DNA from: Cellulomonas sp. C5510
GTDB lineage: Bacteria > Actinomycetota > Actinomycetes > Actinomycetales > Cellulomonadaceae
Length of the DNA: 64,000 nt
NCBI RefSeq assembly: GCF_019797765.1
Contig: NZ_CP081862.1
Span: forward strand, 124,001 to 188,000
Direction of reading: 5' to 3'
Every line of letters begins with the position of its first letter. Within the stretch, counting starts at the first letter, position 1. Below, piece after piece: positions 1 through 7,894 of this stretch. Position numbers and translations under genes: made by a program. The notes under the pieces were generated by a model that saw only the letters and a program-made list of their open reading frames with translations, searched no databases and was not told where the DNA came from.

Positions 1-8
1 AGCCCCGC

Positions 9-776
9 TCAGTCCGCGACCACGCAGCCGTCGAGGGTGCGGTCGATCGCGTCACGCTCGGCCCGTGTGACCCACAGCCCGTACGCCGCCTTGACCCGCA
101 CCTGCCGGGCGACGTACGCGCAGCGGTAGCCGGTGCTCGGCGGCAACCACGTCGCGGCGTCACCGTCCCCCTTGGCGCCGTTGGTCGGACCGTCGACCGC
201 CAGCAGGTTCGCGGGGTCGTTCGCGAACTGCCGGCGACGCTCGGCGTCCCACTGCTGGGCGCCCTTCTGCCAGGCGTCCGAGAGGGCGACGACGTGGTCG
301 ACCTGCACGTCCGCGCTGCGGGGCCCGCGCTCGAACACCACGGTCACACCGCTGTACGGGTCGGCGAGCGTCCCGGACAGCACCACGCAGCCGTGCGTCC
401 CGGGCTCGACGGTCACGTCCGTCAGGTCCCGTGCCAGGACGTCGTTGCGGGTGTCGCAGCCGTTGCTGTCCACGTCCGCCCACGCGGGCCCGAACTGGTC
501 ACGGTCGTAGCCGGTGCGGGGCGCGCGACCCTTCACCGGGAGCGCGTCGAGCTCCGTCCGGGCGCGGTCGAGGTCCTGCTGCGTGACCGGGAACCGACCG
601 GCGTCCTGGGCCTGCGACCACGCCGGGACGCCCGCGCCGAGGGCCACCGCGACGACGAGGACGAGCCAGGCCCAGCCGAGGCGCGTGCCGCCGCGAGGTC
701 CGTGTCCGTGTCCGCGTCGTGCGCGCGGCGAGCGGGGCGCCGGGGGCCGCGAGGTCCGCGCAGGGGAGGGTGTCAC
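9..776 (-). CDS. Secreted or membrane-anchored HNH endonuclease family protein (DUF1524-like)
   Basis: A 255-residue protein starting at GTG 776. The first 33 residues are basic and proline-rich, followed by one hydrophobic stretch (about 34-53) that should be a signal peptide or anchor, so the rest is probably outside the membrane. The C-terminal half carries a DUF1524/HNH arrangement: VDHVVALSDAW, then NDPANLLAV and PTNGAKGD, the pattern of metal-binding His, Asn and a following Lys. Two Cys pairs (DSNGCDTRND, GTHGCVVLSG) are consistent with an extracellular disulfide. Proteins of this type are common in actinobacteria and are presumed secreted nucleases; substrate is unknown. Longer upstream reading to 1460 lies antisense to the next gene and has no support. 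It is divergent from the DUF2809 gene. Confidence 0.8.
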   Translation of the reverse strand: MTPSPARTSRPPAPRSPRARRGHGHGPRGGTRLGWAWLVLVVAVALGAGVPAWSQAQDAGRFPVTQQDLDRARTELDALPVKGRAPRTGYDRDQFGPAWADVDSNGCDTRNDVLARDLTDVTVEPGTHGCVVLSGTLADPYSGVTVVFERGPRSADVQVDHVVALSDAWQKGAQQWDAERRRQFANDPANLLAVDGPTNGAKGDGDAATWLPPSTGYRCAYVARQVRVKAAYGLWVTRAERDAIDRTLDGCVVAD

Positions 777-881
777 GGCGGAACGGTCGCACACCGCACC
801 CACACGGCACCCGCCCGCGACCTGCCCTCGCGAGACGCCCGCGACGGCGGCGGGTTGCCTAGCGTGACCCGCGGAGGTGCC

Positions 882-1409
882 ATGACCCGCCCCGATGCCC
901 GCGACGTGCCCGTCGCCACCGGTGGACCTGCCGCGCCCGCCGGACCTGCCGCGCCGCCCGCCGGGACTGCCGCGCACGCCGCGCCCGCCGCGCCGCACGT
1001 CCCCGATCGGGTCCACCGGCGCGGCGTCGCGCTCGCCGTCGGGCCCGTGGTCGCCGCGGGCCTCGTCACGGCCCGGGTGGGAGCCGGCGCCGCGGCCGAC
1101 GTGCTCGGCGACGCCCTGTACGCGGTGCTCGTGCTGCTGCTGGTGTCGCTCGCGGCGCCCCGGTGGTCCCTGCGGCGCCGTGCCGTCGCGGCGGTCGTGC
1201 TCTGCTGGGTCGTCGAGGTGGCGCAGGCGACGGGCGGCCCGGCGCTGCTCGTCGACCGGTGGCGGCCGGCGGCGTTCGTCCTGGGGACGACGTTCGCGTG
1301 GCAGGACCTGGCGGCGTACGCCGCGGGCGTGGGGCTGGCGGTGCTCGTCATGGCGGCGTGCTCCCGGGTCGGTAGCGGTCCCGTGCGGACCGCCGTCCCC
1401 CGACCCTGA
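882..1409 (+). CDS. DUF2809-type integral membrane protein
   Basis: A 175-residue protein with ATG at 882 and a GGAGG ribosome site about 6 bases before it. After an Ala/Pro-rich N-terminus (to about residue 43) there are four hydrophobic helices separated by short Arg-rich loops, the layout of the DUF2809 family. The C-terminal half has the family-like pattern CWVVEVAQ followed by a polar loop and FAWQDLAAY. No function is known for the family; it may take part in membrane or cell-envelope physiology. A TAGCGT hexamer at 860-865 could be the -10 box. The gene stands alone, convergent with the excalibur protein gene. Confidence 0.65.
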   Translation: MTRPDARDVPVATGGPAAPAGPAAPPAGTAAHAAPAAPHVPDRVHRRGVALAVGPVVAAGLVTARVGAGAAADVLGDALYAVLVLLLVSLAAPRWSLRRRAVAAVVLCWVVEVAQATGGPALLVDRWRPAAFVLGTTFAWQDLAAYAAGVGLAVLVMAACSRVGSGPVRTAVPRP

Positions 1410-1485
1410 CAGCGGCGGGCGCGTCGCGGAGTCGGGAGCCCGCGTGCCTGGGGACGGCACGCACCTGCCCGCCCTGGGGAGGGGT

Positions 1486-1519
1486 GGGGCGGCGCTCCCC
1501 GTCCGGCGCTCGCCGCCCC
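1486..1519. terminator. Stem-loop between convergent genes
   Basis: A 9-bp stem (GGGGCGGCG 1486-1494 with CGCCGCCCC 1511-1519) and a 16-base loop lies between the DUF2809 gene and the convergent excalibur gene. It has no U tract, as is usual in very high-GC actinobacteria, and could act for both directions. Confidence 0.35.
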
Positions 1520-1541
1520 GACGCCCCCGGGTGGATGGGGG

Positions 1542-2258
1542 CTACTCGCAGCCCACCCCGTCCCCGTCCCGGTCCAGCGCGGCGCGGTAGCCCGGCTGGC
1601 CGGCCAGCACCGGGGCGGCGCCGGCGGCACGGGCGGCGTCGCAGTTCGCGTAGTACGTGGACGTCCTGCCGCCTGTGCTGCCGGCCGCCGTCGACGTACC
1701 GGCGGCGGACGTCGTGACCGCCGCCTCCCGTGCCGCCACCTCGGCCTCCCGTGCCGCGAGCGCGGCCGCCGTCGCGTCGAGGTCCGCGCTGCGCTGGTCG
1801 AGCGTCGCGGCCTGGTCGGCGAGCTCGTCGGCCCGGGTGGCGTTGCGGTCCGCGTCCGCGTCCGCCTGCTGCTGGGCGTCGGCGGCGGCCTGGGCGGCCT
1901 CGGCGTTCGCCTCCTCGGCGTCGTCCGCGGCGTCCTCCCGCTCGACGACCTGCGTCTCCCGCTCGTCGAGCACCGCGCTGCGCTCGTCGGCCGCGCTCTG
2001 GTCGGCGGTGAGTGCAGCCCGCTCGTCGGACAGCGCCCCGTTCGCCCCGGCGGTGCCGATCACGGCGCCGAGCACCAGTCCGGCGACCGCCGCCGCGGCG
2101 ACCGGCCGCCAGCGCCGGCGCGGCGCGGGCGTGTCGACCCACAGCTCCCAGCCCTCGGGGGCAGGTGGCCACGACGGGTCCGGCTCCCACCCGGGAGGAG
2201 GCGTCCAGCCGGCGGGCGCTGCGGGCCAGTCCGGTGGCGGGTTGAAGGTGCGAGTCAT
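1542..2258 (-). CDS. Membrane-anchored excalibur-domain protein with coiled coil
   Basis: A 238-residue protein with ATG at 2258, preceded by a G-rich ribosome site. Order of parts: a Pro/Trp-rich cytoplasmic N-terminus with repeated PPGW/APEGW motifs; one transmembrane helix (about 54-72); a long Ala/Glu/Asp/Gln-rich region (about 75-180) with heptad character, a coiled coil; and a C-terminal excalibur calcium-binding domain beginning YYANCDAARAAGAAP and ending DRDGDGVGCE. The DxDGDGxxCE ending is the hallmark of that domain, which is found in extracellular bacterial proteins, so the coiled coil should hold it away from the membrane. A longer start at 2309 has no ribosome site. Confidence 0.8.
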   Translation of the reverse strand: MTRTFNPPPDWPAAPAGWTPPPGWEPDPSWPPAPEGWELWVDTPAPRRRWRPVAAAAVAGLVLGAVIGTAGANGALSDERAALTADQSAADERSAVLDERETQVVEREDAADDAEEANAEAAQAAADAQQQADADADRNATRADELADQAATLDQRSADLDATAAALAAREAEVAAREAAVTTSAAGTSTAAGSTGGRTSTYYANCDAARAAGAAPVLAGQPGYRAALDRDGDGVGCE

Positions 2259-2378
2259 CGTGCCCCCAGGAGTCGACGGCGCCCGGACGGCGCCGACCCC
2301 CCACGGCATCGGTGGTCCGTGGCGCCGCCCTGAGCGGAATCACCCGGGTGGAGCAGCGCCCGGTCGGGGGCCGCCGGC

Positions 2379-3434
2379 TCAGCGCAGCAGCCAGGTCGGC
2401 GACCGCAGGTACCGCTCGGCGACGAGCACCGACCCGGCGGGCTGCTCGGCGCGCAGGGCGCCCGACGGCCCGCCCCGGGGGTCGGTGGCGGTGCGGCCGA
2501 GCACCTGGAGCCGGCGCAGCATCGACAGCGCGCACGCCGTCCGCTCGTCCGCGCTCGTCAGCGGGCGGACCTCCTGGTAGCCCGCGGCCCACGCCTGGGC
2601 GCGATCGGGGGCGTCGGGCAGGTGCTCGACGCCGGTCAGGGCGGCGGCCAGGTCGAGCACGAACCAGGAGAACCCGGAGTCGTCGAAGTCGATGACGGTC
2701 AGGTCGTCGCCGTCGAGCAGGACGTTGCCCGGTCGCAGGTCGGCGTGCACCAGCCCCCAGGCGTCGGGCGCCCGCGAGGCGTCGTGGAGCTCGGCGAGCG
2801 CCGCGTCGCGGGCCCGGGCCAGCAGGGCGAGGTCGGCGGGCGGCAGGCAGGCGGACTCCCAGGCGCCCCACCGGCTGCCGGGACCGACCAGGTCCGCCGG
2901 CTCCCACGCCGGTCGCACGAAACCACGTGGGCGGGCGAAGCCGAGGGCGTGCTCGTGGAGCACCGCGGCGGTCGTGCCGAGCCGGCGGTGCAGCGCGACC
3001 GGTGCGGTCGCGTCGTCCGCCACCGTCCCCCGGGCCCACGTCGCGGTGTGGCAGACCCAGTGCCGCTCCACCTCGTCCGCGACCAGGGCGACCGTCCGCC
3101 CGTCGAGCGGCGCGATCGTCGTCGGCACCCGCACCGTGCCCGTCCCGGCGATGGACGCCACCCAGGCGACCTCCGACTCCACGGCGGCCGTGTCGTCCAT
3201 GTACGGGGGCGCGGCGACCCGGGTGGCCGCGACCGGGACGCCCCGCACCCGCACCCGGAACGTCGCGTTGCGTGACAACCGCAGCAGGTCCACCTCCGTC
3301 TCGGCGGCGTCCCAGCCCCAGGCGGCGGCGAGCGCCTCGTGCAGCCATGCCGGCGCGGGCGCACCGACCGCGGGCAGGCCTGACGCCCCGGGCTCCGCCA
3401 GGCCGGTGCCGCCCGGCGCGTCGTCCGTCGTCAT
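2379..3434 (-). CDS. Phosphotransferase of the APH / homoserine-kinase-like superfamily
   Basis: A 351-residue cytoplasmic protein. It shows the aminoglycoside-phosphotransferase fold signatures: an N-lobe beginning LLRLSRNATFRVRV, then the catalytic loop LVHADLRPGNVLL (Brenner motif, HxDxxxxN) and the metal-binding VIDFDDSGF about 15 residues later, followed by YLRSPTWLLR at the end. This is a complete kinase core of normal length. The FDD-S-GF form and lack of resistance-specific features suggest a small-molecule or protein kinase of the SrkA/HSK type rather than an antibiotic-resistance enzyme; substrate is unknown. It is divergent from the hydrolase gene, with 192 bases between. Confidence 0.75.
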   Translation of the reverse strand: MTTDDAPGGTGLAEPGASGLPAVGAPAPAWLHEALAAAWGWDAAETEVDLLRLSRNATFRVRVRGVPVAATRVAAPPYMDDTAAVESEVAWVASIAGTGTVRVPTTIAPLDGRTVALVADEVERHWVCHTATWARGTVADDATAPVALHRRLGTTAAVLHEHALGFARPRGFVRPAWEPADLVGPGSRWGAWESACLPPADLALLARARDAALAELHDASRAPDAWGLVHADLRPGNVLLDGDDLTVIDFDDSGFSWFVLDLAAALTGVEHLPDAPDRAQAWAAGYQEVRPLTSADERTACALSMLRRLQVLGRTATDPRGGPSGALRAEQPAGSVLVAERYLRSPTWLLR

Positions 3435-3613
3435 GGTGTGCCCCCCGCTCGGCCGCGGCGTCCGCCCCGGCGCCCGACGCGAGTCTCCGCGGGCGGGCGG
3501 GCCGTCGACAAGGCGGGGCGGGCGGAGTTCACGCAGGTGTTACGCCCGTCGTGCGCGTCTGACGCCGCGGAAACACGGTCGTCCCCCGGCCGTCCCGCGG
3601 CCGCTGCGACGCC

Positions 3614-3619
3614 TAGGGT
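3614..3619 (+). promoter_or_regulatory. -10 box of a probably leaderless promoter
   Basis: TAGGGT ends 7 bases before the GTG at 3627, so transcription would start at or next to the start codon. No Shine-Dalgarno sequence is present upstream, which fits leaderless translation. Confidence 0.5.
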
Positions 3620-3626
3620 GCTGGGC

Positions 3627-4958
3627 GTGACCGAGTCGCACACGACCGCCGAGCCCGCCGCCCTGCCGAGCACCCGCCTCGTGCCTCCCGTGCTCGTCCG
3701 CGACCACCGCGTCGAGGTGCCGGTGGACCGGTCGGACCCGGGCCGGTTCCCCGCGATCGAGGTGTTCGCCCGCGAGCTCGTCGACCCGGCCCGGGACGCC
3801 GAGGACCTGCCGCTGCTGCTGTTCCTCCAGGGCGGCCCCGGCGGCATGGGCCCGCGTCCGCTCGGCGGCGGCTGGTGGTCGACCGCGCTGCGCACCCACC
3901 GCGTCGTGCTGCTCGACCAGCGGGGCACCGGCCGGTCGTCGCGGGTGGACGGACGGACCGCCGCGCGCTTCGCGACGGGCGAGCAGCTCGCCGACTACCT
4001 GGCGTGCTTCCGCGCCGACGCGATCGTGGAGGACGCGGAGGCGGTGCGGCACCGGGTGTTCGGCGGACGGCGCTGGGCGACGCTCGGGCAGTCGTACGGC
4101 GGGTTCCTCACCCTCACGTACCTGTCGCGGCACCCGGAGGCGCTGACGGCCTGCTACGTCACCGGTGGGCTACCCGGGATCACGGCGACCGCCGAGGACG
4201 TCTACGCCCGGACGTTCCCGCGGCAGGCGGCCCGGGTCGCCGCGTTCGCGCGCCGGTACCCCGACGACGTCGCACGGCTCGGGGCGCTCGCGGACCGGCT
4301 CGCCGCCGGGGACGTCCGACTGCCCGACGGCGACCCGTTCACGGTCCGCCGGCTCCAGACGCTCGGCATGCCGCTGGGCATGAGCACCGGGGTCGACGCC
4401 CTGCACTGGCTGCTCGACACGCTCGACCCCGACGCGGACGGCGTGCCGGACGACGCGACGGCGCTCGCGGTGCAGGCGCAGACCGGCTTCGACGCGAACC
4501 CGCTGTACGCGGTGCTCCAGGAGGTCATCTACCACCAGGGGGAGCGCGCCGGCGGCTGGGCGGCGCAGGCGGAGCGGGAGCGCCACCCCGGGCTGGACGC
4601 CGACGCGCGGCCGCTCGGGCTGACGGGGGAGGCCGTCTTCCCGTGGATGTTCGCGGAGGTGCGCGCGCTGCGACCGTTCCGGGAGGCCGCCGAGGTGCTC
4701 ACGGCCCGCACGTCGTGGCCCGCGCTGTACGACCCCGCCCGGCTCGCGTCGAACGAGGTGCCGCTCGCGGCGGTGCAGTACGTCGACGACCCGTACGTCG
4801 ACCTCGACCTCGCGCTGGGCACCGCCGACCGGGTCGGCAGCGCCCAGGTCTGGGTGACCAACGAGTACCTGCACGACGGCCTGCGCGCGGCGGGGGACGT
4901 GATCCTGCCGCGCCTCGTGGACCTCGCCGCGGGCCGGTGGTCGGTGACCCGGCGCTGA
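3627..4958 (+). CDS. Alpha/beta hydrolase, proline iminopeptidase type
   Basis: A 443-residue serine hydrolase. The oxyanion-hole motif FLQGGPGG (HGGPG in most proline iminopeptidases) is near residue 75, DQRGTGRSS near residue 100, and the nucleophile elbow GQSYGG near residue 158. The length and the long helical cap after the nucleophile match the peptidase S33 family that removes N-terminal proline from peptides. The catalytic His is likely in YLHDGL near the C-terminus. The GTG at 3627 is chosen because a TAGGGT -10 box sits directly before it and the family's N-terminus fits; upstream in-frame codons read into intergenic sequence. It acts in the cytoplasm, as no signal peptide is visible. 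Confidence 0.8.
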   Translation: MTESHTTAEPAALPSTRLVPPVLVRDHRVEVPVDRSDPGRFPAIEVFARELVDPARDAEDLPLLLFLQGGPGGMGPRPLGGGWWSTALRTHRVVLLDQRGTGRSSRVDGRTAARFATGEQLADYLACFRADAIVEDAEAVRHRVFGGRRWATLGQSYGGFLTLTYLSRHPEALTACYVTGGLPGITATAEDVYARTFPRQAARVAAFARRYPDDVARLGALADRLAAGDVRLPDGDPFTVRRLQTLGMPLGMSTGVDALHWLLDTLDPDADGVPDDATALAVQAQTGFDANPLYAVLQEVIYHQGERAGGWAAQAERERHPGLDADARPLGLTGEAVFPWMFAEVRALRPFREAAEVLTARTSWPALYDPARLASNEVPLAAVQYVDDPYVDLDLALGTADRVGSAQVWVTNEYLHDGLRAAGDVILPRLVDLAAGRWSVTRR

Positions 4959-5024
4959 GCCGCCGGGGTCGGGGCCGCCGGGGTCGGGCCGTCGGGGTCG
5001 GAGCAGCCGGGGTCAGAGCAGCCG
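4959..5024. repeat. 15-bp tandem repeat between convergent genes
   Basis: About four copies of a 15-base unit (GCCGCCGGGGTCGGG, exact at 4959-4973 and 4974-4988, then two diverged copies) run from the stop of the peptidase gene into the last codons of the GH13 gene. It may serve as a convergent-gene spacer; no clear hairpin was seen. Confidence 0.6.
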
Positions 5025-6773
5025 GCGCGACCCCGGCTGCACCACGCGGAGCCACCGGTACCCGTACGCCGGCAGCTCCAGCTCCACCCGCCCGTCGGGG
5101 CCGACCTCGCAGGCCCCGTCGTCGAGCAGGTCGACCAGCCGGACCGGCCGGTCGTCCTTGACGCCGCTGGCCGGCGACGCGGTGTCGTCCGCCGGGCCCG
5201 CCTCGCCCGCCGCGCGCGTGAGGTCGCGCAGCTGCAGCGGCACGGTCACCGCCTCGGGCCCGAGGTTGTGCAGCGCGACCATCGACGCGTCCTGCCACGT
5301 GCACCGGTGCGCGAGCACGGCGGCGTGCGGCTGGTCGAGGATCTCCGCGCGTTCCGCCCACCCGAGCTCGGGGCACTCCCGGTACCGGCGCGTGAGCAGC
5401 TGCAGGAACGCGAGCAGGGAGTCCGGGTCGCGCCGCTGGTCGGCGACGTTCACGTGCTCGGGCGCGAAGCCTCCCCCGACCACCGGCCCGGCCAGCTTCC
5501 GGGGCGCCGCGGCCGAGAACCCGCCGTTGGGGCCGGACGTCCACTGCATCGGCGTCCGCACGGCGAGGCGGCCGTCGGCGGCGAGGTTCTCGCCCATGCC
5601 GATCTCCTCGCCGTAGAACAGCACCGGCGTGCCGGGCAGCGTGAACAGCAGCGAGTAGACCATCCGCACCCGGCGGGGGTCGCCGTCCAGCATCGGGGGC
5701 AGGCGTCGCCGCAGACCGCGGCCGTAGAGCTGCATGTCCTCGTCCGGCCCGAACGCCGCGAACACCTCGGCCCGCTCGTCGTCGCTCAGCTTGTCCAGCG
5801 TCAGCTCGTCGTGGTTCCGCACGAACGTGGCCCACTGGGCGTCGTGCGGGATCGCGGGGCGGTCCCGCAGCGCCTGCGCGAGCGGTCCGGCGTCCTGCCG
5901 GGCGAGCGCCAGGTACATCTGCTGCATGAGGACGAAGTCGAACTGCAGCGTCAGCTCGTCGCCCTCCGCGGCGCCGTCGCCGTCCTGGTCCCCGAAGAAC
6001 AGCCGCTGCTCCTCGTACGGGAGGTTGACCTCGCCCATGAGGACCGAGTCGCCCTCGCGGCGGGACAGGAACGACCGCAGGGCCTTGAGGAACTCGTGCG
6101 GGTGCTCGATGTCGTCGGCGGGGGACTTCGCGGTGTCGGCCAGCATGAACGGCACGGCGTCCACCCGGAACCCCGACAGGCCCACCTCCGCCCAGTACCC
6201 GACGACCTTCGCGATGGCGTCGCGCACGGCCGGGTTGGCGGTGTTGAGGTCCGGCTGGTGCCGGTAGAACCGGTGCCGGTACCAGGCCCCCGCCCGCTCG
6301 TCGAACGTCCAGATGCCGGTCTCCTGGTCGGGGAAGACCACCTCGTCCCCGGTCGGCGGCGGCTCGTCCGTGCGCCAGACGTAGAAGTCCCGGTACGGGC
6401 TGTCGGGGCTGCTGCGCGCCGAGCGGAACCACGGGTGCCGGTCGGAGGTGTGGTTGACGACGAGGTCGGCGATCACGCGGATGCCGCGGTCGCGGGCCGT
6501 GCGGATCAGCTCGACGAGGTCGCCGGCGTCGCCCAGCCGGGGGTCCACGCCGTAGAAGTCGGTGATGTCGTAGCCGTCGTCCCGGTCGGCGGTCGGGTAG
6601 AACGGCATCAGCCACAGGCACGTGACGCCGAGGTCGGCCAGGTGGTCGAGCCGCTGCACCAGGCCCGGCAGGTCGCCGATGCCGTCGTCGTCCCAGTCCA
6701 TGTACGTCTCGACGTCGAGGCAGTACACGACCGCGCTCTTCCACCACAGGTCGCCCGTGTCGCGGATCCTCAT
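5013..6773 (-). CDS. GH13 alpha-amylase family enzyme, trehalose-synthase-like
   Basis: A 586-residue (beta/alpha)8 enzyme. Conserved GH13 regions are all visible: ADLVVNHTSDRHPWF (about 102-116), GFRVDAV with the nucleophile Asp205, MGEVN with the acid/base Glu248 and RNHDELTLD with the transition-state Asp322. The opening WWKSAVVYCLDVETYMDWDDDG resembles trehalose synthase or related glucosyl-transferring amylases, but the full trehalose synthase signature cannot be confirmed by eye. There is no signal peptide, so it works on a cytoplasmic glucoside. The ATG at 6773 overlaps the stop of the preceding oxidoreductase gene (ATGA), which suggests translational coupling, and a GT4 gene lies upstream in the same run. 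Confidence 0.85.
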   Translation of the reverse strand: MRIRDTGDLWWKSAVVYCLDVETYMDWDDDGIGDLPGLVQRLDHLADLGVTCLWLMPFYPTADRDDGYDITDFYGVDPRLGDAGDLVELIRTARDRGIRVIADLVVNHTSDRHPWFRSARSSPDSPYRDFYVWRTDEPPPTGDEVVFPDQETGIWTFDERAGAWYRHRFYRHQPDLNTANPAVRDAIAKVVGYWAEVGLSGFRVDAVPFMLADTAKSPADDIEHPHEFLKALRSFLSRREGDSVLMGEVNLPYEEQRLFFGDQDGDGAAEGDELTLQFDFVLMQQMYLALARQDAGPLAQALRDRPAIPHDAQWATFVRNHDELTLDKLSDDERAEVFAAFGPDEDMQLYGRGLRRRLPPMLDGDPRRVRMVYSLLFTLPGTPVLFYGEEIGMGENLAADGRLAVRTPMQWTSGPNGGFSAAAPRKLAGPVVGGGFAPEHVNVADQRRDPDSLLAFLQLLTRRYRECPELGWAERAEILDQPHAAVLAHRCTWQDASMVALHNLGPEAVTVPLQLRDLTRAAGEAGPADDTASPASGVKDDRPVRLVDLLDDGACEVGPDGRVELELPAYGYRWLRVVQPGSRRLL

Positions 6774-7822
6774 GCCGCGTCCTCCCCGGTACCGGCGTCG
6801 ACGGCGTGCAGCGCGGGGAGCAGGTGCTCCGCCGCGAGGTCGATGAACGCGTCCAGCGATGACGGCGGGCGGGTCACGGTCGGCGTCGCGTCGTCGTGCT
6901 TGCCGTGGTCGGGCCGGACGTCGGTGGCGACCTGGTGCAGGTAGACCTCGTCGAAGCCGACCTCGGCCAGCTCGACGAGCCGGTCCCGCAGCCGCTCCGG
7001 GTCGTGCTCGACGACCACCGCGGTGCCCAGCGTCTCGTCGTCCACCGTCGCCGCGAGCTCGTCGAACGCCTCCGGGGTCGCGAGGTCCCAGGCGGCGGGC
7101 GGCCCCGCGGCGTTGCCCGCCCACTGCTCGCGCGCCAGCCGCCACGCCTCGTCCGGGTCGGTCGCGTACGACACGTGCACCTGCAGCGCGACCGGCCCGC
7201 GCCCGCCGGCGTCCCGGTACTCCCCGACGACGCGGCGCAGGGTCTCGAGGTCCTGGTTCACCGTGACCAGCCCGTCCGCCCAGTCGGCGTGCGCGCGGGC
7301 CGTCTCAGCGGTCACCGCGGGCCCGACCAGACGCGGCTGCACCTCCGGCAGCGTCCACAGCTGCGCGCGGTCGACGGTCACCAGGCCGTGGTGCGTGACC
7401 TCCTCGCCGGCGAGCAGCGCCCGGATGACCTGCACGCACTCGCGCAGCCGCGCGTCGCGCTCCGGCTTGGGGGGCCACGGGTCGCCGGTGATGTGCTCGT
7501 TCATGTTCTCGCCCGACCCCAGCGCCACCCAGAACCGACCCGGGTACATCGCGGCGAGGGTCGCGGCGGCCTGGGCGACGACCGCCGGGTGGTACCGCTG
7601 CCCGGGCGCGTTCACCACCCCGAACGGCAGCCGCGTCGTGGCGAGCGCCGACCCGAGCCACGTCCAGGCGAACCCGGAGTGGCCCTGGTGCACGCTCCAC
7701 GGCGCCCAGTGGTCGGAGCACATCGCCGCGTCGAAGCCCGCCCGCTCGGCGCGCTGCGTCGCCGCGAGGAGCGCGCTCGGGTGGACCTGCTCGTGCGAGT
7801 TGTGGAAGCCGACGCGGGTCAT
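6770..7822 (-). CDS. LLM-class flavin-dependent oxidoreductase (non-F420 'revert' type candidate)
   Basis: A 350-residue luciferase-like TIM-barrel protein. The N-terminus MTRVGFHNSHEQVHPSALL, the CSDHWAPW strand, FGVVNAPGQRYHPAVVAQAAATLA and GSGENMNEH are typical of the group that includes F420-dependent glucose-6-phosphate dehydrogenase. Members of this subgroup often lie beside alpha-amylase/trehalose-synthase and glycosyltransferase genes, as here. It is not possible to tell from the sequence whether FMN or F420 is used, nor what the substrate is. The stop codon overlaps the start of the GH13 gene; the GT4 gene ends 72 bases upstream of its start, so all three may be one operon. Confidence 0.75.
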   Translation of the reverse strand: MTRVGFHNSHEQVHPSALLAATQRAERAGFDAAMCSDHWAPWSVHQGHSGFAWTWLGSALATTRLPFGVVNAPGQRYHPAVVAQAAATLAAMYPGRFWVALGSGENMNEHITGDPWPPKPERDARLRECVQVIRALLAGEEVTHHGLVTVDRAQLWTLPEVQPRLVGPAVTAETARAHADWADGLVTVNQDLETLRRVVGEYRDAGGRGPVALQVHVSYATDPDEAWRLAREQWAGNAAGPPAAWDLATPEAFDELAATVDDETLGTAVVVEHDPERLRDRLVELAEVGFDEVYLHQVATDVRPDHGKHDDATPTVTRPPSSLDAFIDLAAEHLLPALHAVDAGTGEDAA

Positions 7823-7894
7823 GCCGTCGTTCCTACCGGGTCGGGCTCGGTTCCGCCCGCCGGGAGCCCACCGCGCGGGCCGTCGCGGGCGCGG

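Noticed and set aside
4959..5024. 15-base tandem repeat as an origin or regulator-binding array
   Set aside because: It lies between two stop codons of convergent genes and has no AT-rich part or partner gene.
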